Source of the DNA: Longimicrobiales bacterium
GTDB lineage: Bacteria; Gemmatimonadota; Gemmatimonadetes; Longimicrobiales; Gaopeijiaceae
Length of the DNA: 64,000 nt
Reading direction: 5' to 3'
Assembly: GCA_028822645.1 (NCBI GenBank)
Contig: JAPKDG010000002.1
Coordinates: 18,671 to 82,670 of the forward strand
Below the pieces are notes generated by a model. The model was not told the origin of the DNA. It saw only the letters and a program-made list of their open reading frames with translations, and did not search any database. Of the stretch, positions 38,357 through 45,988 are shown piece by piece. The first letter of the stretch is position 1. Every line of letters starts with the position of its first letter. Made by a program: the position numbers and the translations under genes.

Positions 38357-39664
38357 TCAATGTTTAATCCCTAATTTTTGCCATTCTAGAAATTCTGGTT
38401 TAGTGCTTCGCAGGATTTCAAGTATTGTACTCCGATCGGCAGAGGATAAATGGTCGAATGATTCCGACCGGTCCGAGCCTGTCAGTACTTCCCAGATTCT
38501 GCGAAACAAGTGATGCCTTACAGTCTCAGGAAGTCCTTCAAAAATTTGAGAATAAACCATATAGCTGAGCGGATACCGAAACAACCTAGTATTTAAATCG
38601 AGTTGGCGGAGAGAACGCATTTTACGATCATAGGGCCCTCTTGCTTCAAAGTTTTTTTGGAATTCAGAGTTTCCTTTGATAGGCCCCTTTATAGGGGCTT
38701 CCCCCACCAGAAGCATTCCTTCGACAAGGTCTTCCATAATAAGCATGACTTTTTCTTCCAAGTGGTCGACATCGGTACTGTTGGTCACTTCCCAACGTAA
38801 ACGAACGAGAAGATTTTGAATGTAAATTTGGTGTTCCAAAACCATGAGAGAGACGATATCGCTGGTTTCCACTATGTGTCGGTTCAAAGTGATGAGTCCA
38901 TTCAGGGATTCTATTTTATCAATATTCTCTCCTTCCTGGATTATTGATCCAGACGTTGTTGCGATGGCATTCCCTAAGTGCTCCTGGTTATCGTGGGTCC
39001 CAGTCACATACCAACCACCCCATCGTTGTTCCAAGGGAGTTCGATGGTTGGTAAGTCTCCAACCCTCATGGTTCGCTGGACGTCCGTATTCGTCGGTCAT
39101 CCCAGATCCCATGAGAAGGCGGGGGACCCCTCCACCTGTCAAACCATAGGTATCATGACATTCTAAGCAAAGGAACGTTTGTCTCTGGACCTGCGGTTTT
39201 TCGGTGTTAGTCTGGTCTAGGGTATAGAAGACTATACCGAGGTCAGGATCAGAAGCGGCAATCTCTATGGACCCGCTACCTTGAACCCAACCTACGTAGG
39301 TGTCGTCCGAAAAATAGATTGCCCTCGGAGTTCCAGGTGTGATCAGCCTGGCATGTATACTGGTTTTGGAGAATACCAAAGACTGTGAGTGAACAGGGAT
39401 CTCAAGCTGGTCTAACAATGACTCGAGGTACCCATTCTCCCCATCAAATATTAAAACGGTTGGTTTGCTTTCCAATAGTCGGCTGAGCTCATTGACTCTA
39501 CCGTTAGGCGTCTTTAAGGAATATTCTATTTTAGGGTACTCCCTATCATAGCGGTGCTGTTGGCTTTCGACAGCTACTGGATCGAGACAGGCTGTTACTA
39601 CTGAGAGAAGTGCCAGCTGGACCACGAAGCCATCTGGAAATTGAGGATAGTATTCTTTTGACAC
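38357..39664 (-). CDS. Monohaem cytochrome-c-like protein
   Basis: This 435-residue protein has a lipobox-like VVTAC near residue 26 and one CxxCH haem motif (CLECH, Cys166, Cys169, His170). The flanking SIHARLITPGTPRAIYFSDDTYVGWVQGSGSIEIAASDPDLG and RWGGWYVTGTHDNQEH match an uncharacterised exported cytochrome-like family found in several phyla; this is recalled, not searched. The C-terminal 200 residues are helical with no further haem motif. The start is GTG at 39664. It is followed by the amidase gene. An electron-transfer or oxidase role is inferred from the haem motif alone. Confidence 0.78.
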   Translation of the reverse strand: MSKEYYPQFPDGFVVQLALLSVVTACLDPVAVESQQHRYDREYPKIEYSLKTPNGRVNELSRLLESKPTVLIFDGENGYLESLLDQLEIPVHSQSLVFSKTSIHARLITPGTPRAIYFSDDTYVGWVQGSGSIEIAASDPDLGIVFYTLDQTNTEKPQVQRQTFLCLECHDTYGLTGGGVPRLLMGSGMTDEYGRPANHEGWRLTNHRTPLEQRWGGWYVTGTHDNQEHLGNAIATTSGSIIQEGENIDKIESLNGLITLNRHIVETSDIVSLMVLEHQIYIQNLLVRLRWEVTNSTDVDHLEEKVMLIMEDLVEGMLLVGEAPIKGPIKGNSEFQKNFEARGPYDRKMRSLRQLDLNTRLFRYPLSYMVYSQIFEGLPETVRHHLFRRIWEVLTGSDRSESFDHLSSADRSTILEILRSTKPEFLEWQKLGIKH

Positions 39665-39838
39665 TTCAGTTGGCCTTCAAAGATTAATGGAATTGGGGAA
39701 TAATTTCCTGGTCATTACTAAAAATGGTCAAGAGAGGCATGACAATCAAATCGCTGTTTGAGTTGACCTGCATGTTGGCTATTAAATACCTTAATCTTAA
39801 GTTGGTATGCATTCTCCACACTAATTAGGAGTGGACCG

Positions 39839-40285
39839 GTGATTTCATCTTTGGATACTTATTTGCGACCAGGGGCGATTGGGTTCTTTGCCTTTGCTAT
39901 AATGTCTTGTGCTGACGCACCTGAATCGGGACCGATAGAGGCTGGTGCTTCTGTAAATTTTGTCCACCCTGAGGACGGCTCAACTATTGAGGGCAATGCA
40001 GTGACTCTCAGGCTGGAAGCATCTGGTATAGAGATAGTACCGGCAGGGACCATGGAGCACGGTACGGGCCATCATCATTTTGCAGTGGATGTTGCCTTAC
40101 CAGAAGCAGGAGCGCCGATTCCTACAATTGAAGGTACATATATCCACCTTGGTCAAGCACAAACTGAATATGAGTTGAAGGGGCTTTCTCCAGGCGAACA
40201 CGTAGTGATAGCCGTGGTTGGGGATGGCTCGCATATTCCAGTCGATCCTTGGGTGGTGGACACCATACGTTTTGTGGTTCCCTAA
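39839..40285 (+). CDS. DUF4399-domain lipoprotein-like protein
   Basis: This 148-residue protein has a signal-like N-terminus with AIMSC before the mature part and the DUF4399 pattern NFVHPEDGSTIEGNAVTLRLEASGIEI, EHGTGHHHFAVDV, and LSPGEHVVIAVVGDGSHIPVDPWV. The His cluster GHHHF could bind a metal. The GTG start is preceded by AGGAG at seven bases. The NfuA-like gene begins two bases after its stop. Function unknown; a weak -35-like TTGACC lies at 39763, but no good -10 box follows. Confidence 0.78.
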   Translation: MISSLDTYLRPGAIGFFAFAIMSCADAPESGPIEAGASVNFVHPEDGSTIEGNAVTLRLEASGIEIVPAGTMEHGTGHHHFAVDVALPEAGAPIPTIEGTYIHLGQAQTEYELKGLSPGEHVVIAVVGDGSHIPVDPWVVDTIRFVVP

Positions 40286-40287
40286 GG

Positions 40288-40896
40288 ATGGCCGAGACAA
40301 CTAAAGGCCCAGTATCATTCAGCGAATTAGCTAGGGATACAATTCTAAATTTTATTGACATGCAGGGGGATGCTGCTGCGGTTCGTATCAGTGTGGCTAG
40401 CGCTAGTCCACTAGATCCTCGGTATGAAGTCACCCTTGTGGACCCTAAAGATAAAGGTGCGGAAGACTTCGTTTTCGACGGCAAAGGCTTCGAGGTATTT
40501 GTTGATTCGAAGAGTCTAGATGTACTTGATGGAACGAGGATTGATTGGGTGGAAACAGTCACTGAAAGTGGCTTCAAGTTTGAAAATCCAAACTTGTCTC
40601 CAATTGGTTCTAGGCCACTTGAGGGGGACTTGGCTGAAAAGGTGCAGCAGGTGATTGATGAATATGTTAACCCTGGAGTGGCTCAGCATGGGGGAAATGT
40701 GACTTTGGTCGAAGTCAGGGACAATGTGGTATACGTTCAGATGGGTGGTGGTTGTCAGGGATGTGGGCTGGCATCAGTGACCCTTCATCAGGGTATCGAA
40801 AAAATACTCAAGGAGAAGATACCCGAGATAGAAGGCATCGAAGACGTTACTAATCATGCGGCTGGATCCAACCCATATACAACTGGTGCCAAGTAG
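40288..40896 (+). CDS. NfuA-like Fe-S carrier protein
   Basis: This 202-residue protein has an N-terminal HesB/A-type-like domain without its Cys (RISVASASPLDPRYEVTLVDP, then DFVFDGKGFEVFVDSKS) and a C-terminal NifU domain with the CxxC cluster site in GGGCQGCGLASVTL. This is the NfuA layout: it holds a [4Fe-4S] cluster and passes it to target enzymes. The ATG at 40288 lies two bases after the DUF4399 stop. It overlaps the ATP-grasp gene by 41 bases if that gene starts at 40856. Confidence 0.88.
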   Translation: MAETTKGPVSFSELARDTILNFIDMQGDAAAVRISVASASPLDPRYEVTLVDPKDKGAEDFVFDGKGFEVFVDSKSLDVLDGTRIDWVETVTESGFKFENPNLSPIGSRPLEGDLAEKVQQVIDEYVNPGVAQHGGNVTLVEVRDNVVYVQMGGGCQGCGLASVTLHQGIEKILKEKIPEIEGIEDVTNHAAGSNPYTTGAK

Positions 40897-42160
40897 ACTG
40901 GTCGCTGCCAAAAGGAAGAAAAAGGAAGATTCTCCAAGAGTTTTAATTCTTTTGGCGAAGACGACTTATCGGGCCAACGCTTTTGTTGAAGCAAGCCGAA
41001 AACTCGGCCTAGAAATTTCGGTGGGATCAAACCATCAGCAATCGTTAAGTGGGCTTGTACCAGGATCCAGTCTTTTGCTGAAACCGAACAATGTCGAAGT
41101 TTCAGTTGAAGATATCGTTCGGTTTCATTCTAGTTTTCCGCTCGATGCTATTGTTGCAGCAGAAGACGCTTTTTGTATTCTAGCTTCAGCCGCCGCCGAA
41201 ACTATAGGTTTGGTACATCACTCCTTAGAAGGGGTTTCAGCAGTTCGAAATAAGAGGACGATGCGAGAAAAGCTAGCTGGGGAAGAAGGACGGGCAATCT
41301 GGTTTGACGCTTTTGATCTGAGCGAAGATGTTAAGTCCATAGTAGGGAAGGTTCCTTTTCCATGTGTTGTGAAGCCCGTGTCGTTGTCAGGAAGTCGCGG
41401 TGTTATGAGGTGCAACAATCAGGAGGAATTTGTAGCCGCTTGGGATCGGTTGGGAAAATTGCTAATGGGTGATCCAGGGAACAAGTCAGATGTATTCTCA
41501 GGAGAAATTCTTGTTGAGGATTATCTCGATGGCAAGGAAATTGCAGTAGAGGGAATTATGGTACAAGGAAGTTTACATTTGATTGGTATAATGGACAAAC
41601 CAGACTGGATGGATGGACCTTTTTTTGAGGAGACCATTCTTATCACACCGTCCAGGCTGCCTACCAAAGTGCTGCGAGATCTAGTTAGCAGAACAGAACA
41701 AATTGCCACTATCCTTGGTTTGATGGATGGACCTATACATGCGGAATTTCGTATTAAAAAAGAGGAGATAAGCCTTCTCGAAATCGCTCCTAGGTCCATT
41801 GGAGGCTACTGTTCGAGGATTTTCAAATTCTATCCAGAATCGACTTTGGAGGAATTGATTCTTAGGCATTCTTTGGGTATGAAGATCAATCATTTTGAAA
41901 AAGAAAATAAATCCGAAGGAGTGTTTATGTTGCCAGTACCCAAGGCAGGTATACTCAAGAATGTGGGCAGAATTGAAGAAGCCTTGAAGATAGATGGAAT
42001 AGAAGATATAGAGATGACGATCCCTGTCGGTCGGAAAGTAGTACCCTTGCCGGAAGGAAATCAGTATCTGGGATTCATGTTTGCGAAAGGTAAGGATCCG
42101 AGTTCTGTTGAATCCTCTCTCAGAGAAGCTTTCTCTATCTTAGAGTTGGAGATTCAATAG
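40856..42160 (+). CDS. ATP-grasp-domain ligase
   Basis: This 434-residue protein has an ATP-grasp domain of the carboxylate-amine ligase type: CVVKPVSLSGSRGVMR (nucleotide Lys and Gly loop), ILVEDYLDGKEIAVEGIM, HAEFRIKKEEISLLEIAPRSIGGYCS (metal ligands). The first 60 residues form the pre-ATP Rossmann-like part (VLILLAKTTYRANAFVEASRKLGLEI). The family makes dipeptides or amino-acid amides; the substrates cannot be told. A GTG at 40886 would shorten the overlap with the NfuA gene. The next gene is a D-amino-acid-dehydrogenase-like oxidase on the same strand. Confidence 0.85.
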   Translation: MRLDPTHIQLVPSRLVAAKRKKKEDSPRVLILLAKTTYRANAFVEASRKLGLEISVGSNHQQSLSGLVPGSSLLLKPNNVEVSVEDIVRFHSSFPLDAIVAAEDAFCILASAAAETIGLVHHSLEGVSAVRNKRTMREKLAGEEGRAIWFDAFDLSEDVKSIVGKVPFPCVVKPVSLSGSRGVMRCNNQEEFVAAWDRLGKLLMGDPGNKSDVFSGEILVEDYLDGKEIAVEGIMVQGSLHLIGIMDKPDWMDGPFFEETILITPSRLPTKVLRDLVSRTEQIATILGLMDGPIHAEFRIKKEEISLLEIAPRSIGGYCSRIFKFYPESTLEELILRHSLGMKINHFEKENKSEGVFMLPVPKAGILKNVGRIEEALKIDGIEDIEMTIPVGRKVVPLPEGNQYLGFMFAKGKDPSSVESSLREAFSILELEIQ

Positions 42161-42225
42161 CGAAATTTTAGAGTGTCAGCTGTATAATTTATTGACGCAT
42201 AATAAACAGGTGGTTTTTGATCGGC

Positions 42226-43485
42226 ATGGCCAAGCAGAGGGTTATTATTGTAGGAGGGGGAGTGATCGGGATTTGTTGCGCTTATTTTCTGGCGAAACGA
42301 GGGTTTCGAGTTACTCTGGTAGAGAGGAATAGAGTTGGTGCTGGAGCATCCTCTGGCAATGCTGGAAGTGTTGCAGTAGGGCATACGCCGATTAATAAAC
42401 CAGGTCGTATTGGACATGCTTTACGGGAATTATTTAACCCTAGAAGTGCAGTCCGCATTCCGATCCGCTGGGACCCCTCACTCGCCAAATGGCTATGGAA
42501 GTACCGTAGCTTCTGTAATCCAGAAGATTTTGAGTCAAGCTCGCGTACACTGAGTTCCCTGGGACATGCTACTCTTGCTTTATTCGATGCTTTAGTTGAA
42601 GAAGAAGATTTGCGGTGTGGTTATCGGAGGGATGGTTTTTTTGAAGTATGCTTGACGAATAATGGTCTCGAGCATGTGAAGTCGGATGTTAGGAGTATGA
42701 TCCGATACGGATATAGTCCGCACATGGTGTCTGGTGAAAAACTCAGAGAGATTGAGCCTGTGCTGAAAAGGGAGATTTTGGGAGGAGCTTATTTTCCCGA
42801 GGGAGCCACTTGTGACCCGTATCGATTTGTACTGGAAATGGCAAAAGCCGCAGAGAGATTAGGAGCTCGGATTTTGGCGGGCCATAAAGTGACAGAAGTG
42901 TTAAATAGAGACACCCAAATGACAGGCATTCGTTTAGATACCGGCCAAAAAATCGAAGGTGACACGGTTGTTTTAACTACGGGATCTTATAGCCAAAGTC
43001 TTACAGAAAAATTTGGGTTTCGGCTTCCAGTCCAGCCCGGTAAGGGCTACCATAGAGATGTCAAATTTTTGGGTCAAGGAGCTGCTTCTCCTAAGCAGAC
43101 TTTCGTTATGTCAGAAGCCTCTGTTTTCTGCTCTCCCATGGGCGATTTCACCCGATTTGCTGGCACTATAGAGTTCACAGGAATGAGCCATGAGCTGAAC
43201 CGAGAACGTTTAGATTACACTACAAGTTCTGCAGAGAAATATTTGCACGGATTAGAAGACGCTGAAATTCTTTCGGAATGGGCTGGCTTAAGGCCATGCA
43301 CTCCAGATGGGATCCCATGTGTTGGTCCTGTCCCTGGATATTCGGGTTTCTTCGTGGCAACTGGACATGCTACGCTGGGTCTTACCTTGGCTCCGATCAC
43401 GGGGAAGATAATGGAGCAATGGGTTGCGGGTGACAGCAGCCCATCACCGGAAGCAGAAGCACTGAGAATCGACAGGTTTTGGTGA
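42226..43485 (+). CDS. DadA-like FAD-dependent amino-acid oxidoreductase
   Basis: This 419-residue flavoprotein has the FAD loop VIIVGGGVIGICCAYFLAKRGF at the N-terminus, the DadA-type block GAGASSGNAGSVAVG and a C-terminal GLRPCTPDGIPCVGPVPGYSGFFVATGHATLGLTLAPITG. It probably oxidises a D-amino acid or a secondary amine such as proline or sarcosine. I start at the ATG at 42226; a TTG at 42217 is possible. Together with the upstream ATP-grasp ligase it suggests amino-acid handling. Confidence 0.9.
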   Translation: MAKQRVIIVGGGVIGICCAYFLAKRGFRVTLVERNRVGAGASSGNAGSVAVGHTPINKPGRIGHALRELFNPRSAVRIPIRWDPSLAKWLWKYRSFCNPEDFESSSRTLSSLGHATLALFDALVEEEDLRCGYRRDGFFEVCLTNNGLEHVKSDVRSMIRYGYSPHMVSGEKLREIEPVLKREILGGAYFPEGATCDPYRFVLEMAKAAERLGARILAGHKVTEVLNRDTQMTGIRLDTGQKIEGDTVVLTTGSYSQSLTEKFGFRLPVQPGKGYHRDVKFLGQGAASPKQTFVMSEASVFCSPMGDFTRFAGTIEFTGMSHELNRERLDYTTSSAEKYLHGLEDAEILSEWAGLRPCTPDGIPCVGPVPGYSGFFVATGHATLGLTLAPITGKIMEQWVAGDSSPSPEAEALRIDRFW

Positions 43486-43585
43486 CTGTTCAGCTAGTTA
43501 TCGCAGGAGGACTATTGACTTTGGTTGGTGAATAGAATTTTGTAGGGTTTGTATCTGTCATATATAAAGGAGGGAGTTTTTAAAG

Positions 43586-44392
43586 ATGACTTTTTGGGTT
43601 TCCCGGATCCTATTTGTAAACGTCATAGTTTTTGTGTTGATACCGCAGGGAAGCTTGGTGTACGTTCTTTCGACTTTGTTTCCTCCCGCTCTCGTTGGCT
43701 TAGATGCTGGGTACTATCCGGACTTACCCTTTAGACCTTGGACAGCGGGGACTTACATGTTTCTGCATGCAAGTGTCAGCCACCTATTTTTTAACATGCT
43801 TGGACTGTTCTTTTTTGGCCGGAGGCTTGAGGACAGATTAGGTGGAAAGCGGTTCTTGAGGTTTTACTTACTTAGTGGCCTTGGTGGGGCGATCTTCTCC
43901 TTCCTTTTTTCTCCAGGGGCTCCTGTTGTAGGAGCGTCGGCTGCAGTCTACGGAGTTTTGATTGGATTTGCTAAGTATTGGCCTCATGAAAAGATTTATA
44001 TTTGGGGAATTTTGCCCGTAGAAGCGCGTTGGCTGGTAGGTGCTTTGGTCGTAATAAGTTTATACAGTGGCTTTTCGCCCGACGCTGCTCTTGGAGGTGG
44101 TGTCGCTCACTTCGCACATCTGGGAGGGCTGGCCATGGGTTATGGCCTGCTGTATTGGCAGGATTGGCATAAATTGAAAGATAAGAGGGAGTTCCAACGC
44201 AGGATGTATTCGGATTCTGGGATGAGCTCTGATGACTCATTGGAAAAACGTTGGTCATCGATAAATTCATCTCTCATGCATGACCTCAATAGAGAGGAAA
44301 TAGAAAGACTCCTAACGCGTGTTAAAAACGAAGGCGCTCGCTCTTTGTCGCGAGAGGAAAAAGCTTTTCTCAATCGGTTTTCATCTGATTGA
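43586..44392 (+). CDS. Rhomboid-family intramembrane serine protease
   Basis: This 268-residue membrane protein has about six hydrophobic helices with rhomboid motifs: HASVSHLFFNMLGL (helix 2), the catalytic Ser in GASAAVYG (Ser118) and the catalytic His in AHLGGLAMG (His178). It cleaves membrane-protein helices. The last 80 residues form a hydrophilic, charged cytosolic tail (DREEIERLLTRVKNEGARSL-like) common in this subgroup. An AAGGAGGGAG sequence lies 12 bases before the ATG. Confidence 0.93.
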   Translation: MTFWVSRILFVNVIVFVLIPQGSLVYVLSTLFPPALVGLDAGYYPDLPFRPWTAGTYMFLHASVSHLFFNMLGLFFFGRRLEDRLGGKRFLRFYLLSGLGGAIFSFLFSPGAPVVGASAAVYGVLIGFAKYWPHEKIYIWGILPVEARWLVGALVVISLYSGFSPDAALGGGVAHFAHLGGLAMGYGLLYWQDWHKLKDKREFQRRMYSDSGMSSDDSLEKRWSSINSSLMHDLNREEIERLLTRVKNEGARSLSREEKAFLNRFSSD

Positions 44393-44423
44393 GATTCCTT
44401 CAGTTGGTTTATTGTTGGCCTTC

Positions 44424-44455
44424 AAACAGACCTAAGGAACCTCATTCTGTTTATC
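44424..44455. terminator. Weak hairpin between convergent genes
   Basis: A seven-base inverted repeat (AAACAGA/TCTGTTT, 44424-44430 and 44446-44452) lies between the ends of the rhomboid gene and the M20 peptidase gene. It may end transcripts from either side, but the stem is AT-rich and short. Confidence 0.3.
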
Positions 44456-45878
44456 AGCTAATGCTTGCTGCAGTAGAGAGAGATTTCACTAGCTGAAACA
44501 AGAATTCTTGCCCTTCAAAAAAAGATTTGATGAGTATCCGTTCGTCTTGACCATGGGCTCGATTATCGTCTACGTCTGTGAAGATTCCAGAGACCCCATA
44601 GGTGGGTATGCCTGCTCTCCGTAGGTAAAGTCCATCGGTAGCTCCTGTGCCCATTACAGGCACTATAGGGACTCCTGGCCACATTTCTTCTGTAATCTCT
44701 TGAATCGGTTCAAGGACGCTTGCTCTAAGAGGTGAAGGTGGACTGGGGTTAGCTTGTCCCATTGCGGTCACCTCGATTTGTGATCCAGCGACTCTTCGCA
44801 GGATGGATAAAACTTCTTGAGGATCATGGGTAGGAAGCATCCTGCAGTTGACGGTGGCTTCTGCAGTTTGGGGAAGGGCATTGTCGGCATGCCCTCCATT
44901 TAGTCTTGTTGCGACGCAGGTGGTCCTCAGCCGTGCGTTCCATCCAGGTTCAGATTGAATGCGAGTTACTGCGAGCTCATTAGAAGGGTCAGCGAGCATA
45001 GTCGCTATGTCTATTGCTATTGGACCTCCTTCTACTTCCGCTGTGCCTTTGAAATATGCCTCGGTCACTTCGTTTAACATGATAGGAAATCGGTATTCAC
45101 TTATCTGGACTAGTGAATTCGCTAGATCGTAAATGGCGTTGTCATCTCTGGGTAGCGAACTGTGCCCTCCAGGGTTTATGGCTTTCAAATTAAAAGTCTG
45201 ATACACTTTTTCGCTGGCTTGTACTGCATTAAGGCGGTGCTTGCCATCTTTGATTTCACCGCCACCGCCTTCGTTCAAGGCGTACTCAGCATCGATTAGT
45301 TCACGATGGTTTTCCAGCAACCACTGAACTCCGTTGTATTCGCCGCCTTCTTCGTCAGCTGTCAGAGCGACAATAATGTCCCGGTCAGGTACAAATCCTT
45401 CTTGTTTGTATCTGATAAGGTTAGCGGTATAAATCGCTGCTTCATCCTTGTCATCGGTGACCCCTCTCCCGTAGAAGTGGTCATCTTGTTCGATCAGCTG
45501 CCATGGATCCAAGTTCCAATCTGTTCGAAGGGCTTCGACAACATCAAGGTGAGCAAGCAAGAGAATCGCTGGACGTCCCGTGTCTCTCCCTCTTAGTCTG
45601 GCCACTAAATTCATCTTCCTCTCAGTGGGTCCGACCACATGCACATCTTCATCGGAGAACCCAGCTTCGAGAAGTCGGCGTTCTAAAGCCTTGGCTGCTT
45701 TAGTAGTTCCTGCTGAATCGACTGTGTTTATCTCTAGAATCTCCTGTAGGATATCTCTCGCCAATTGTTGGTGGGGTTGAAGCTGGAAGCTTTGTCCCAA
45801 TAGGTTCCCGGATGTGAGGGCTAGGAACATCCATAAAGCAGGAAAGATCTTGGGTCCATATTTTATCGTGTTTCTCAT
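44454..45878 (-). CDS. M20/M28-type metallopeptidase, exported
   Basis: This 474-residue dinuclear-zinc peptidase has the M20 ligand order: His in LLLAHLDVV, Asp in GRGVTDDKDEA, catalytic Glu in TADEEGGEYNG, and the last His in DDNRAHGQDERI. A signal peptide occupies the first 28 residues (PALWMFLALTSGNLLGQS). The ATG at 45878 starts with this signal; an ATG at 45926 adds 16 residues without clear gain. M20 members remove N-terminal residues or hydrolyse dipeptides and N-acyl amino acids. Its neighbour is an S9 peptidase on the same strand. Confidence 0.9.
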   Translation of the reverse strand: MRNTIKYGPKIFPALWMFLALTSGNLLGQSFQLQPHQQLARDILQEILEINTVDSAGTTKAAKALERRLLEAGFSDEDVHVVGPTERKMNLVARLRGRDTGRPAILLLAHLDVVEALRTDWNLDPWQLIEQDDHFYGRGVTDDKDEAAIYTANLIRYKQEGFVPDRDIIVALTADEEGGEYNGVQWLLENHRELIDAEYALNEGGGGEIKDGKHRLNAVQASEKVYQTFNLKAINPGGHSSLPRDDNAIYDLANSLVQISEYRFPIMLNEVTEAYFKGTAEVEGGPIAIDIATMLADPSNELAVTRIQSEPGWNARLRTTCVATRLNGGHADNALPQTAEATVNCRMLPTHDPQEVLSILRRVAGSQIEVTAMGQANPSPPSPLRASVLEPIQEITEEMWPGVPIVPVMGTGATDGLYLRRAGIPTYGVSGIFTDVDDNRAHGQDERILIKSFFEGQEFLFQLVKSLSTAASIS

Positions 45879-45988
45879 GATATATTTTTCACTTTCTGCT
45901 GAGGTGAGTAGATTATTTGTTCTCATTTTTGTCTTGGGTCAGCTATGAGAAAGCTAAGGTTATCCATTAAGCTCATCAATCAGCTACA

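Noticed and set aside
39763..39792. A TTGACC sequence upstream of the DUF4399 gene as a promoter
   Set aside because: The -35 box is good but the TACCTT at an 18-base spacing is a poor -10 box, so I did not list it as a promoter.
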